Source of the DNA: Enterococcus mundtii | Lineage (GTDB): Bacteria; Bacillota; Bacilli; Lactobacillales; Enterococcaceae | NCBI RefSeq assembly: GCF_002947535.1 | Contig: NZ_PUAP01000017.1 | Span: 62,001-126,000, forward strand | DNA: 64,000 nt | Reading direction: 5' to 3' | Part shown: positions 44,395 to 54,876 of the stretch, in pieces | How the letters are laid out: each line of letters starts with the position of its first letter | Position numbering within the stretch: position 1 is the first letter of the stretch | Notes under the pieces: model-generated | What the model was told of the DNA's origin: nothing | The model's database searches: none | Seen by the model: only the letters and a program-made list of their open reading frames with translations | Made by a program: the position numbers and the translations under genes

Positions 44395-45879
44395 TTAAAA
44401 CAAAACAGTTGCTGGATCAATCAATTGCGCTTGTGCTAAGCTGTTATCACGACTGATCTCAAAATGCAGATGACTGCCTGTACTATTTCCGGTAGAACCG
44501 ACAAACCCAATGATTTGTCCTTGTTCAACTTCATCGCCAACCTTCACGATGTATTCTTGTTGGTGAGCATAAAGTGCTGTCGTACCATCTTCATGTTCAA
44601 TTGCTACATAGTTCCCCCATGAAGGATGGAATTCTGCTTTGATCACAGTACCTGCTTTACTAGCATAGATTGGCTCCCCTTGAGGTGCTGCAAAATCTAA
44701 TCCACGGTGGAATTCACCACCACGAGGACCGAATGGGCTAGAAATCGTATAATTTCTCAATGGCACAATATATCCTTCTTTATTCACTTCAGGTCCGGCA
44801 ACTTCTTTGTCATATTGTTCTAAATCATAAGTTTCGATCAGACCATTCAGTTTTTCGTTATATCTTGTATCCGTTGCGTAACGACCTGTTAAAAATTCAG
44901 TTGCTTCTTTATAAGTTTCTGCGTTAGATTTCCATGCACCTGAATAAAACTCACTATTTCCAGTCAAGCCTTCAGTCATTAATTTAGCATAGTCTTCAAG
45001 ACTTTCTTCATAGTTGGCATATTTTCTGAATGTGGCTTGGATCGTATATAATGTACCATCACCAGCATCTTCTTGTGTGGCAAATGTCACGCCATTGCCC
45101 TCGTGTGTACCTTTGATCCCAAAAAGATTGTAGTTAGGTGATTGTGCCAACTGGCTTTGTCCACTAGCTGATTCTAAAATCGCTTGGGCAATCATCACTG
45201 ATGCGTATAAGTCATTTTCTTGCCCGATTTTTCGAGAAGATTCACCGATTTTGCGAATGAAACTTTCAACTGATTCATCTTTTTCAAAATGGATCGATCC
45301 TTCATCCGTTTCTTGACTTGATGGTACAAGATCTTGGATCGGTGTTGTTGCAGAAGGTTGACGTACCTCTTGAGCAACTGGTGCCGCAGGTGCAGGCGTT
45401 GGTGCCACAGGTGCAGCAGGTGTTGTCACTGGAGGTGTTGGCTGACTTGGCTGTGGTGTAGTTGGTTGTGTTTCTCCAGTAGAACCGCCAGTTGATGGTG
45501 GCGTTGGTTTTTGTGGCTGACTCGGCTGTGTAGGCTCTGTCGGCTTCGTCGGTTCTGTTGGTTTTGTCGGCTCCGTTGGTTTTGTTTCCTCCGGTGTACT
45601 AGGTTCTGTCGGTTCTGAAGTATCAGGTGTGGTTGGTTCACTTGAATCACCAGTAGACGGTGGCGTTGATTCTTCTGTACCATCTGTTGTTGTATCTGTT
45701 GTGTTATCTTCACCTGTTGTATCAGACGAATCCGTCGTTGTTTCTGTTCGCGCTTCCGCTGTTACTGGTTGATCCGCAGAAAAAACTTGTTCATCTGCTA
45801 ATACTTGTAAAGGCGTAGTTAGTAACATTTGTGAAAGAAATACAAATGAAACTAATTTATACGTAGACTTTTTTTTCAA
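44395..45879 (-). CDS. secreted cell-wall hydrolase, glucosaminidase (GH73) plus M23 peptidase
   Basis: A 494-residue exported protein. Signal peptide about 1-28 (ends LQVLADE), a Thr/Glu/Pro-rich linker (about 30-190; repeats of KPTEPT and QPSQP), a GH73-type lysozyme domain (about 200-355; ASVMIAQAILESASGQSQLA with the catalytic Glu and YNLFGIKG) and a C-terminal M23 domain (about 370-494; HRGLDFAAPQG and HLHFEIS with the zinc ligands). It would cut both glycan and peptide bonds of peptidoglycan, for growth or separation. TTG start with AAGGATG upstream. Single gene. Confidence 0.9.
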   Translation of the reverse strand: MKKKSTYKLVSFVFLSQMLLTTPLQVLADEQVFSADQPVTAEARTETTTDSSDTTGEDNTTDTTTDGTEESTPPSTGDSSEPTTPDTSEPTEPSTPEETKPTEPTKPTEPTKPTEPTQPSQPQKPTPPSTGGSTGETQPTTPQPSQPTPPVTTPAAPVAPTPAPAAPVAQEVRQPSATTPIQDLVPSSQETDEGSIHFEKDESVESFIRKIGESSRKIGQENDLYASVMIAQAILESASGQSQLAQSPNYNLFGIKGTHEGNGVTFATQEDAGDGTLYTIQATFRKYANYEESLEDYAKLMTEGLTGNSEFYSGAWKSNAETYKEATEFLTGRYATDTRYNEKLNGLIETYDLEQYDKEVAGPEVNKEGYIVPLRNYTISSPFGPRGGEFHRGLDFAAPQGEPIYASKAGTVIKAEFHPSWGNYVAIEHEDGTTALYAHQQEYIVKVGDEVEQGQIIGFVGSTGNSTGSHLHFEISRDNSLAQAQLIDPATVLF

Positions 45880-46196
45880 TTTTCTTACATCCTTTTCTTT
45901 AGTTATTTTTAAGATACATGTTAGTTATGAATTTTTTGTTAAAAAAATAATAATTTTTATAAAGTAATAACAATTATTTATCTCATATTTATGCTTCGAT
46001 CCACTACTAATAACAAACGTTAAGTGAAAATATCTAGTGAACACTGAGATAATACGACAAACTTTTACTTTATTATAGTCCATTTTAACAGGAATAAGAA
46101 GGATTAAGCAGTCCATATTTTTTCATATTTTAGTGCAAATTTTGAACTTGACATTACTATTTCACCCTTTTTTTAACAGAGTAGCATCGAACAATC
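45880..46196. other. intergenic region upstream of the hydrolase
   Basis: AT-rich. A TATAAT on the minus strand near 46071-46076 has no good -35; if used, the leader would be about 190 bases. No gene is seen. Confidence 0.4.
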
Positions 46197-46243
46197 TATA
46201 AAAAATAGTCCTCCAAATATTGCTAATCAACTACTCGGAGGAC
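46197..46243 (-). terminator. terminator after the giant adhesin
   Basis: GTCCTCC and GGAGGAC pair (46208-46214 with 46237-46243) and ACTATTTTTTATAG follows on the minus strand. It lies about 110 bases past the stop. Confidence 0.65.
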
Positions 46244-46356
46244 GTTCTCTACTAAATTTGTCATCGATAAAAAAGATAGAGTAATAAATAATCTAAGTTA
46301 CGTTTACCACAAATTAAATACAGTTTAGTTATTCAGTTTTTTTACATTCTGGCGAA

Positions 46357-49300
46357 TCACTGTTTTCTTTTCTTTACTGCCACGACCAATACGATTACTA
46401 CTAGAATACCACCTAAAGCGATCAGCGTATAAGAAACTGCTTCGCCTGTTTTAGGAAGAAATGACTTTCTTGCTTCCTTTTCCTTTGGAGCAGGTTTTCT
46501 AGGCTCTGGTCGGTTAGGCACTTCTTTTCCTGGTACAACTGGTACGTCTGGCTTATCCGGTTGATCTGGATCTTCCGGAATGACTGGTACTTCCGGTTTA
46601 TCTGGTGGTGTCACATGGTCATCCACTGTGGCAATGTTCAAGATTTCTTTTCCTGAGACGGCGTCTTTGTTCACTTTCACTTTAAAGACGATCGAACGGA
46701 CTTTTGTATCATTGATCTTGCCATATTCGGCAGTGATCGTACCATCTTTGTAGTCTAAACTTGTTGGTTGTGGATCATCACCCTTGCTAGTCAAACTACC
46801 TTCGACATAGGTCAAGCCTTTTGGTAACTTGTCGGTGACAGTCACTTGATTCAACACACCGTTTTCTACCGTATTGTAGAAACTGATACGGTACTCGATT
46901 TCTTCACCGATTTTTACAGTTTTCTGATTGACTGTTTTCTCACTTACTAATTTACCATCTGGAACTTTTGGTTGATCTGGATCTTCCGGAATGACTGGTA
47001 CTTCCGGTTTATCTGGCGGTGTCACATGATCATCCACTGTGGCAATGTTCAAGATTTCTTTTCCTGAGACGGCGTCTTTGTTCACTTTCACTTTAAAGAC
47101 GATCGAGCGGACTTTTGTATCATTGATCTTGCCATATTCGGCAGTGATCGTACCGTCTTTGTAGGTTAGACTTGTTGGTTGAGGGTTGTCACCTTCGCTT
47201 GTCAGACTGCCTTCAACATAGGTCAAGCCTCTAGGCAAGTTATCCGTGACTGTCACTTGGTTCAACACACCATTCGTCACTTGATTGCGGAAAGTAATTC
47301 GGTATTCGAGTTCCTCACCGACTTTTGTTTTTTGCTTATTGACCGTTTTGGTACTTTCTAATTTCCCTGGTTTTTCTTCTGGAATCACGGGTACTTCTGG
47401 TTCATCTGGCGGATTTGTGCCATCATCGATTGTGGCTTTATTGATGATTTGTTCGCCGACTTTCGCTTCTTCGTTGACTTTCACTTTAAAGATAATTGAA
47501 CGAACTTTTGTATCGCTGATCTTGCCATATTCGGCAGTGATCGTGCCAGCTTTGTAGTCTAAACTTGTTGGTTGAGGGTCGTCACCTTCACTCGTCAAAC
47601 TACCTTCGACATAGGTTAAGCCTCTAGGCAAGTTATCCGTGACTGTCACTTGGTTCAAGACACCATTCGTCACTTGATTGCGGAAGGTGATGCGGTATTC
47701 GATTTCTTCCCCAATGTTTGGTGATTGGTTATTGACTGTTTTCGTTGTTTCTAGCTCTCCCGGTGTTTCTTCTGGAGTTACTGGAATTTCTGGTTCTTCT
47801 GGCGGATTGATATGGTCATCGATGTTCACTTTATTGACAATCGTTTCGCCGACTTTTGCTTCTTCGTTGACTTTGACTTTAAAGATAATTGAACGAACTT
47901 TTGTATCATTAATTTTGCCATATTCGGCAGTGATCGTACCGTCTTTGTAGGTTAGACTTGTTGGTTCCGGCTGCTCACCTTCACTTGTCAAACTACCTTC
48001 AACGAACGTCAAGCCTTTAGGCAAGTTATCCGTGACTGTCACTTGGTTCAACACACCATTCGTCACTTGATTGCGGAACGTGATGCGGTATTCGATTTCT
48101 TCCCCAAGTTTCGGTGATTGATGATTGACTGTTTTCGTTGTTTCTAGCTCTCCCGGTGTTTCTTCTGGACTTACTGGAATCTCTGGTTCGTCTGGCGGAT
48201 TTGTACCATCATCGATGGTTGCTTTATTGACGATCGTTTCGCCGACTTTCGCTTCTTCGTTGACTTTCACTTTAAAGATAATTGAACGAACTTTTGTATC
48301 GCTGATCTTGCCATATTCGGCAGTGATCGTGCCAGCTTTGTAGTCTAGACTTGTTGGTTGTGGCTCATCCCCTTCACTTGTCAAACTACCTTCAACGAAC
48401 GTCAAGCCTTTAGGCAAGTTATCCGTGACTGTCACTTGGTTCAACACACCATTCGTCACTTTATTGCGGAACGTGATGCGGTATTCGATTTCTTCCCCAA
48501 GTTTCGGCGATTGGTTATTGACTGTTTTCGTTGTTTCCAGTTCTCCCGGTGTTTCTTCTGGGGTTACTGGAATCTCTGGTTCGTCTGGCGGATTCGTGCC
48601 ATCATCGATGATTGCTTTATTGACGATCGTTTCGCCGACTTTCGCTTCTTCGTTGACTTTGACTTTAAAGACAATCGAGCGGACTTTCGTATCGGCAATC
48701 CCTGTGTATTCGGCAACCATTTTGCCATTTTCCATAGTCAAGGTTGTTGGTTGTGGATCATCCCCTTCACTCATCAAGCTACCTTCGACATAGGTCAAGC
48801 CTCTAGGCAAATTATCCGTTACTGTCACTTGTTTCAAGACACCATTCGTCACTTTGTTGCGGAAACTGATACGGTATTCGATTTCATCGCCCAGCTTCGG
48901 CGATTGATCATTCACTACTTTTGTACTTTCTAATACACCTGGAGTTTCCACTGGGGTCACTGGTGTTTCTGGTTCATCTGGCGGATTCGTGCCATCATCG
49001 ATGGTTGCTTTATTGATGATCGTTTCACCTGTTTTTGCTTCTTCATTGACTTTCACTCTAAAGACGATTGAGCGAATTTTTGTATCATTGATCTTGCCAT
49101 ATTCTGCGAGGATCGTGCCATCTTTTGCTGTCAGATTTATTGGCTGTGGATCGTCCCCTTCACTTGTCAAACTACCCTCCACATAAGTTAAACCTTTAGG
49201 CAACTTGTCAGTTACTGTCACTTGATTTAATACGCCATTAGTGACTTTATTGCGGAAGTTGATACGATACTCGATTTCCTCACCGATTTTTGGTGATTGA

Positions 49301-52300
49301 TGATTGACTGATTTTGTACTTTCTAGCTCTCCCGGTGTTTCCACTGGTGTAACTGGTGTTTCTGGTTCGTCCGGCGGATTGATATGATCATCGATCGTTG
49401 CTTTATTGATGATCTGCTCACCCACCTTCGCTTCTTCATTGACTTTCACTTTAAAGACAAGTGAACGCACAGTAGTATCAGTGATCTTACGATATTCCGC
49501 GGTTATTTTCCCGTTTTCTATCTCTAAGCTAGTTGGTTGCGGATCAGCACCTTCATTCGTCAAACTGCCTTCGACATACGTCAACCCTTTAGGCAACGTA
49601 TCGGTAATCGTTACTTGGTCGATGACTCCATTAGTGACTTTATTACGGAAGCTGATACGGTATTCGATTTCGTCACCGATTTTTGGTGATTGATGGTTAA
49701 CTGTTTTCGTTACTTCTAATTGACCAGGTGTCACTACTGGTGTGACTGGTGTTTCTGGTTCGTCTGGTGGGTTCGTGCCATCGTCGATTGTGGCTTTATT
49801 GACGATTGTTTCACCCGCTTTTGCTTCTTGGTTGACGATTACTTTAAAGACGATCGAACGAGTACTGGTATCAGTGATTGAGCCATACTCGGCAGTCAAC
49901 TTTCCATTTTCCATTGTTAATTTTGTCGGTTGTGGATCGTTTCCTTCACTTGTTAAGCTACCTTCGACATACGTCAACCCTTTAGGCAAGTTGTCAGTCA
50001 CCATCACTTGTTTCAAGACACCATTTTGGATCTTGTTACGGAACATGATGCGGTACTCGATCTCATCCCCAATTTTTGGTGATTGATTGTTGACCGTTTT
50101 CGTACTTTCTAACTCTCCTGGTGTCTCTTCAGGTGTGACAGGTATTTCCGGTTCATCTGGTGGGTTCGTGCCATCGTCGATCGTAGCTTTATTGATGATT
50201 TGTTCACCAACCTTTGCTTCTTCATTCACTTTTACTTTGAACATGATCGTACGGGATTTCGTATCAGAAATCGTCCCATACTCGGCTGTCAATTTCCCAT
50301 TTTCCATCACTAACTTCGTCGGTTGTGGATCGTCCCCTTCGCTGGTCAAACTATCTTCCACATACGTCAAGCCCTTAGGCAAGTTATCGGTCACCGTTAC
50401 TTGTTTCAAGACACCATTTTGGATCTTGTTACGGAACGTGATCCGGTATTCGATTTCATCACCGATTCTTGGTGATTGATGATTTACTGTTTTTGTACTT
50501 TCTAATACTCCTGGTGTTTCTTCTGGTGTCACTGGGGTTTCCGGTTCATCTGGCGGATTCGTCCCATCATCGATGGTTGCTTTATTGACGATCGTTTCGC
50601 CGACCTTCGCTTCTTCATTGACTTTCACTTTAAAGATGATCGTACGAGTTTTCGTATCACTGATCTTGCCATATTCGGCCGTGATCGTACCGTCTTTGTA
50701 ACTTAGATTGGTTGGTTGGGGATCGTCCCCTTCGCTGCTCAAACTACCTTCCACATAGGTTAAGCCTTTTGGTAAGGTATCTTTGATCGTTACTTTTTTC
50801 AAGACACCATTTGTGATCTTATTGCGGAAAGTGATACGATATTCGATTTCGTCTCCTAGTTTCGGTGATTGATCATTCACCGATTTATTGCTTTCCAATA
50901 CTCCTGGTGTTTCTTCTGGTGTCACTGGGGTTTCCGGTTCATCTGGCGGATTCGTTCCATCATCGATAGTTGCTTTATTAATGATCGGTTCGCCGACCTT
51001 CGCTTCTTCATTGACTTTCACTTTAAAGATGATCGTGCGTGTTTTCGTATCACTGATCTTGCCATATTCAGCGGTGATCGTACCGTCTTTGTAACTTAGA
51101 TTGGTCGGTTGGGGATCATCCCCTTCGCTGGTCAAACTACCTTCCACATAGGTCAAGCCTTTTGGTAAATTATCTGTTACTGTCACTTTGCTTAAAATAC
51201 CATTAGTTATTTTGTTGCGAAAAGTGATATGATATTCAATTTCCTCCCCAAGTTTTGGTGATTGATTATTGACCGTTTTCGTACTTTCCAATTCTCCTGG
51301 TGTTTCAACAGGTGTCACAGGAACTTCAGGTTCAATCGGTGGGTTCACGTCATCGTCGACGATGGCTTGATTGATGATTGCTTGTCCTGCGACCGCTTCT
51401 TCATTCACTCGGACTTTAAAAGTGATTGATCGCGTAGCTGTATCAGTGATTTTTGGATATACAGCAGTTACTTTTCCATTCACTACAGTCATTGATGTTG
51501 GTTTAGGATCATTGCCACTACTTGCGATACTGTTTTCGACATACGTCAAGCCTTTAGGTAAGCTATCCGTGATCGTCACTTGATTCAGTACACCATTTTC
51601 TACCGTATTCTTAAAGTTGATCGTATAGTCGATTTCCTCACCGATTTTCGGCGATTGGTTATTGACCGTTTTCGTGCTTTCAATCTTTCCTGGTAACTCT
51701 TCTTTTTCTACTTTTACTTCAACCACATTCGATTGATTTTCAAGTGCTGTATTGGTTGCTGCATCTGTCCCTTGCACAGTTGCACGATTGGGGATCAATT
51801 GCTCGACTATGGCTGTACCATTGATTTTCGCTTGAAATTCATACACTGTTTCAGCCGTCGTTCCTTTATAACTGCCTCCTGTTGTAGCATTTGCGCCTTC
51901 ACCGACACGAACAGTCATTGTTCGGTTAGCTGCTGTGTATTCTGCTTGATCATCGCCAGAAGCATCAGTTTTTTTCCCAGCGTTGGGACCAGTCACGACT
52001 GATAAAGAACCAGGAACATAATCCAAACGGCTATCTAAGACATCCTTAGACAACGTATTGACGGCTTCTGAATTTTCTTTTGTATTTTTTACGTGCACAC
52101 GATAGGTGACTGTCTCTCCGATCTTGTAGGTCTCTTTAGGATTCACGATTTCTTTATTGATCTCTAGCTCGGGAATCTCAGCATTGACAGAGAAACCGAC
52201 AGCATTCGTAGAGAAGTCATCGCCAATACTAGTCGTTCTGAAACTGATTTGATTTTGGCCATTACTGATCAGCCCCTCTGGTAGAGAAAGCCGATCGATA

Positions 52301-54000
52301 TCGATATCCAAAAAGTTGGGATGTCCTGGATTGAACTGTCCAGGATACTTGTCAACCATATGTTGATCGTTATCAGAAACGGTGGCATTCATCACATTTC
52401 CTACTGGGTTGATCGTGTTGATGATATTGACAAAAGTTCCTGCACTATTTTTGATTTGCGCATTGTCACCAGTAAACAATTTATCCCCTTGTACAGTGAA
52501 CCAGGTGACAATAGGTTCTAGTTTTCCTTGTTTGGCTGTAATAAAATCTTTCATGACAAACTCATTATTTGTTCCAGCTTTATTTCCTCTGGCGCCGTAG
52601 TAAACATTGAATGCTCGAGAATGTTTTGCTTGATCTTTTGTTACGACAAATAGACTCCAGCCACTGAAATTATAGTATTGAGCTTTCTGGTTTAGCGCTT
52701 TTGTCATAGGGATATCAGCTAAGGTATAGCCACCAGTTCCACTGCCATCTCCTTGAATGATCGATGTCACATCTGCATAATTTGAAAAGCCTGTATTGTT
52801 ATAGCCAAAGTATTGTCCAGGATCAGTTTTATCTTGGTCAATCCGATGATAATACTGAGGGGCAACTCTTTGTGATGTGCCATTTGGCGTAGTAAATTTG
52901 ACTGGTGCACTGATTTCTTCATCCGAAAGATTTGTGCCAAATGCAGGGCCTTTATAACGAGAAGAACTCCAAAATAACCCCGCCCATGCAATCTCTTTCG
53001 CACCATCTAAATCGATATATGCGCGACTAGAATTATATGTTGTCGGGTCGCCATCTACATCAGCAAATTCTAAAACAAAGTTATTGATCGAATAGCCACT
53101 ACTAGGCGCTTTAGTATTCAAGAAAATATTTGCTCGATACTCTTTTTCATCAAGGATCTTTAGATTAGTATTTCCTGTAGAAAAAAGTTCGCCTTTGTGC
53201 ACACTATTATAGATTGGCTTTTCGAAGCCTCGTCCTGGTGTCGGCGCAAGTCTAGGGCCTTGAGCCATAGGTGCTTGAGGTAATCCAGGATCGGGGTCCT
53301 CTGCTTCTTCACTTGTTGACTGTGATTCTTCTGTTTGTGTTTCTTCTGTTTGCACAGTTGATTCTGACTCTGATGTTGTTTCTTTGGTTGGCTCTTTGAT
53401 TGGTTGACTGGGTATCGATGATTCTGGTTGTGTGGTAGATTCTTGTATAGGTGATGAGGTAGTGCTAGTTGGTGCAAGTTCTTTTTTTGGAAAGTTGAGC
53501 TTAAGCTCACCTAATTTGTTTTCTGATTCTTTGATCTCAACTGCTAATTGATCCACGGATCGATTCGTTTTTTCCCCGGTGATGGAAAGTTTTCTTGTTT
53601 CATTTGGTTGAAGGGTAGCAATCCGTAATTGCGTTCCCTCTGCTTTTTCCATCTTTTCAAACGACACGATTGGATCGGTTGATTCGACTAACTTCTGATT
53701 ATTCTTTAGTGTTTGCTTATCAAACTTAACAGGTGTATCGTTTTCATTTTTTTGATGGATGATCAACTGATTGATGGGTGTCTCACTTTTGTTCGTCACT
53801 TCATACGTAACATCCACTAATTGCTGGTTCTCCGCATTCGCTTCAGCATCTGCTTTGATCGATAAACTTTGAGAGTTGAATATACTCTCATTCGGTGGTG
53901 CTACCCCTTCAGCAAACACACTCGTCACAGGCAGCAGATTCGCTACCAACAACATAACAACAGCTAAATAATTGAATGGAACTCTATACACTTTTTTCAT
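46357..54000 (-). CDS. giant LPXTG surface adhesin with 13 DUF11-like repeats
   Basis: About 2547 residues. Signal peptide 1-32 (LLPVTSVFAEG), a Ser/Thr/Glu-rich segment with repeats of STTQPESS-type up to about 215, a globular adhesin-like domain (about 220-620; NFVLEFADVDGDP, AGLFWSSSRYKG), one divergent DUF11-like domain (about 630-790), then 13 tandem modules of about 131 residues (first motif ESTKTVNNQSPKIGEE), a Pro-rich stretch and a sortase signal LPKTGE, hydrophobic segment and KKRKQ tail. The modules resemble isopeptide-forming stalk domains that hold the head away from the wall. The ATG at 54000 is chosen because GGAGGT lies 10 bases upstream; an ATG at 54105 would add 35 non-signal residues. 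Confidence 0.9.
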   Translation of the reverse strand: MKKVYRVPFNYLAVVMLLVANLLPVTSVFAEGVAPPNESIFNSQSLSIKADAEANAENQQLVDVTYEVTNKSETPINQLIIHQKNENDTPVKFDKQTLKNNQKLVESTDPIVSFEKMEKAEGTQLRIATLQPNETRKLSITGEKTNRSVDQLAVEIKESENKLGELKLNFPKKELAPTSTTSSPIQESTTQPESSIPSQPIKEPTKETTSESESTVQTEETQTEESQSTSEEAEDPDPGLPQAPMAQGPRLAPTPGRGFEKPIYNSVHKGELFSTGNTNLKILDEKEYRANIFLNTKAPSSGYSINNFVLEFADVDGDPTTYNSSRAYIDLDGAKEIAWAGLFWSSSRYKGPAFGTNLSDEEISAPVKFTTPNGTSQRVAPQYYHRIDQDKTDPGQYFGYNNTGFSNYADVTSIIQGDGSGTGGYTLADIPMTKALNQKAQYYNFSGWSLFVVTKDQAKHSRAFNVYYGARGNKAGTNNEFVMKDFITAKQGKLEPIVTWFTVQGDKLFTGDNAQIKNSAGTFVNIINTINPVGNVMNATVSDNDQHMVDKYPGQFNPGHPNFLDIDIDRLSLPEGLISNGQNQISFRTTSIGDDFSTNAVGFSVNAEIPELEINKEIVNPKETYKIGETVTYRVHVKNTKENSEAVNTLSKDVLDSRLDYVPGSLSVVTGPNAGKKTDASGDDQAEYTAANRTMTVRVGEGANATTGGSYKGTTAETVYEFQAKINGTAIVEQLIPNRATVQGTDAATNTALENQSNVVEVKVEKEELPGKIESTKTVNNQSPKIGEEIDYTINFKNTVENGVLNQVTITDSLPKGLTYVENSIASSGNDPKPTSMTVVNGKVTAVYPKITDTATRSITFKVRVNEEAVAGQAIINQAIVDDDVNPPIEPEVPVTPVETPGELESTKTVNNQSPKLGEEIEYHITFRNKITNGILSKVTVTDNLPKGLTYVEGSLTSEGDDPQPTNLSYKDGTITAEYGKISDTKTRTIIFKVKVNEEAKVGEPIINKATIDDGTNPPDEPETPVTPEETPGVLESNKSVNDQSPKLGDEIEYRITFRNKITNGVLKKVTIKDTLPKGLTYVEGSLSSEGDDPQPTNLSYKDGTITAEYGKISDTKTRTIIFKVKVNEEAKVGETIVNKATIDDGTNPPDEPETPVTPEETPGVLESTKTVNHQSPRIGDEIEYRITFRNKIQNGVLKQVTVTDNLPKGLTYVEDSLTSEGDDPQPTKLVMENGKLTAEYGTISDTKSRTIMFKVKVNEEAKVGEQIINKATIDDGTNPPDEPEIPVTPEETPGELESTKTVNNQSPKIGDEIEYRIMFRNKIQNGVLKQVMVTDNLPKGLTYVEGSLTSEGNDPQPTKLTMENGKLTAEYGSITDTSTRSIVFKVIVNQEAKAGETIVNKATIDDGTNPPDEPETPVTPVVTPGQLEVTKTVNHQSPKIGDEIEYRISFRNKVTNGVIDQVTITDTLPKGLTYVEGSLTNEGADPQPTSLEIENGKITAEYRKITDTTVRSLVFKVKVNEEAKVGEQIINKATIDDHINPPDEPETPVTPVETPGELESTKSVNHQSPKIGEEIEYRINFRNKVTNGVLNQVTVTDKLPKGLTYVEGSLTSEGDDPQPINLTAKDGTILAEYGKINDTKIRSIVFRVKVNEEAKTGETIINKATIDDGTNPPDEPETPVTPVETPGVLESTKVVNDQSPKLGDEIEYRISFRNKVTNGVLKQVTVTDNLPRGLTYVEGSLMSEGDDPQPTTLTMENGKMVAEYTGIADTKVRSIVFKVKVNEEAKVGETIVNKAIIDDGTNPPDEPEIPVTPEETPGELETTKTVNNQSPKLGEEIEYRITFRNKVTNGVLNQVTVTDNLPKGLTFVEGSLTSEGDEPQPTSLDYKAGTITAEYGKISDTKVRSIIFKVKVNEEAKVGETIVNKATIDDGTNPPDEPEIPVSPEETPGELETTKTVNHQSPKLGEEIEYRITFRNQVTNGVLNQVTVTDNLPKGLTFVEGSLTSEGEQPEPTSLTYKDGTITAEYGKINDTKVRSIIFKVKVNEEAKVGETIVNKVNIDDHINPPEEPEIPVTPEETPGELETTKTVNNQSPNIGEEIEYRITFRNQVTNGVLNQVTVTDNLPRGLTYVEGSLTSEGDDPQPTSLDYKAGTITAEYGKISDTKVRSIIFKVKVNEEAKVGEQIINKATIDDGTNPPDEPEVPVIPEEKPGKLESTKTVNKQKTKVGEELEYRITFRNQVTNGVLNQVTVTDNLPRGLTYVEGSLTSEGDNPQPTSLTYKDGTITAEYGKINDTKVRSIVFKVKVNKDAVSGKEILNIATVDDHVTPPDKPEVPVIPEDPDQPKVPDGKLVSEKTVNQKTVKIGEEIEYRISFYNTVENGVLNQVTVTDKLPKGLTYVEGSLTSKGDDPQPTSLDYKDGTITAEYGKINDTKVRSIVFKVKVNKDAVSGKEILNIATVDDHVTPPDKPEVPVIPEDPDQPDKPDVPVVPGKEVPNRPEPRKPAPKEKEARKSFLPKTGEAVSYTLIALGGILVVIVLVVAVKKRKQ
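46580..51695. repeat. tandem coding repeat, about 393 bp, 13 copies
   Basis: Each unit encodes a module from PGxLESTKTVN to PVTPEET. The last two to five units at the C-terminal end are nearly identical in DNA, while the first is most diverged. Copy number is probably variable between strains by recombination. Confidence 0.9.
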
Positions 54001-54488
54001 TTTTAAAATAACCTCCTTCACCCCACTATATAATCGTTGTTTAAATAACACAAAGAAAACGGTTTTGTAGATGAGTGTTTTCTCATATATAAAATCACAC
54101 ACCATATATATACGCCTATAACACGAATATTTTAGTGAAAAAAAGAAGGAGATTAACGACTAATATGCTATTTTATTGTCTTAAAAAAGAACTTTCTTCC
54201 TATATATATGTATAAAAAAACTAGTAATCAAACTGCCTATTAAGCGAATCATTTCTCGCTGATACCAATTTTTTTTAGTAAAAGAAAGTGTGCAATGATT
54301 TACGTAAAGAAAGAAAATGTCAGAAATTTCTAACTATAAAATGATTATAAATACCTATTTTAAAGGTAAAAAGTTGTATTCTCTCCTATTCTACCAACCG
54401 AATCTACAATCCATACACCTCATAACGTTATGAATAAAACGATAGATTGTTATGTCAATCAAAACTAAGAATTAGATACGCGTTGGTT
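54001..54488. other. AT-rich intergenic region upstream of the adhesin
   Basis: It holds runs of TATATA and a possible -35/-10 pair (TTGTGT, 17 bases, TATAGT) very close to the adhesin start. Nothing else is seen apart from the short repeat at 54422. Confidence 0.4.
54422..54432. repeat. ATAACGTTATG, left copy
   Basis: An 11-base near-palindrome that occurs again at 54779-54789 in direct orientation. The pair flanks the small ORF at 54489. Confidence 0.35.
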
Positions 54489-54779
54489 TTAGATAAATCG
54501 AATCATCTGTCTAGCTGAAATTATTAGATATGTTATTGTTAATATCATGCTCCACAAACCGATCCACTCTGTATTACTATTCAAAAAATGGTTTATATCA
54601 TTGAATACAAAAGATAAAAAAACAAATATATACATATTTATTCCTGTTTTATAATAACAAAATAAATAATCAAGAGGGTGTAAATGTCTAGTCATTAGAT
54701 AACAATTTATAATAAACAAGAAAAATTTTCTCTTCTCTAATCGTCCATTAATTTTATATCCGTTAGGTTTCCATACCAA
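54489..54779 (-). CDS. small hypothetical membrane protein
   Basis: A 96-residue reading frame with two hydrophobic stretches (about 48-62, YIFVFLSFVF; about 73-90, LWSMILTITYLIISA). Very AT-rich, no clear Shine-Dalgarno before the first ATG; an ATG at residue 29 is another option. I recognise no family. It is flanked by two copies of an 11-base sequence. It may be chance coding in an AT-rich gap. Confidence 0.25.
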   Translation of the reverse strand: MVWKPNGYKINGRLEKRKFFLFIINCYLMTRHLHPLDYLFCYYKTGINMYIFVFLSFVFNDINHFLNSNTEWIGLWSMILTITYLIISARQMIRFI

Positions 54780-54789
54780 TAACGTTATG
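54779..54789. repeat. ATAACGTTATG, right copy
   Basis: Identical to 54422-54432, 357 bases away. Confidence 0.35.
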
Positions 54790-54821
54790 TTTGAGTATTT
54801 TAAGTTACTTAATTGTTTCTA

Positions 54822-54863
54822 CAAAAAAACCAAGCGACTCTTCAGTTCAGAGGTCTAGCTTGG
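54822..54863 (-). terminator. terminator of the ABC/GH130 operon
   Basis: CCAAGCTAGACCTCT and AGAGTCGCTTGG pair on the minus strand and TTTTTTTG follows. It lies 14 bases past the mutase stop. Confidence 0.85.
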
Positions 54864-54876
54864 CTTTTCGTATTGT

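Noticed and set aside
47179-51099. Series of plus-strand ORFs of similar sequence inside the adhesin
   Set aside because: They repeat with the period of the adhesin modules and are mirror images of the real coding strand.
46580-51695. Regular repeats that might suggest a CRISPR array
   Set aside because: The unit is about 393 bp, coding and without unique spacers.
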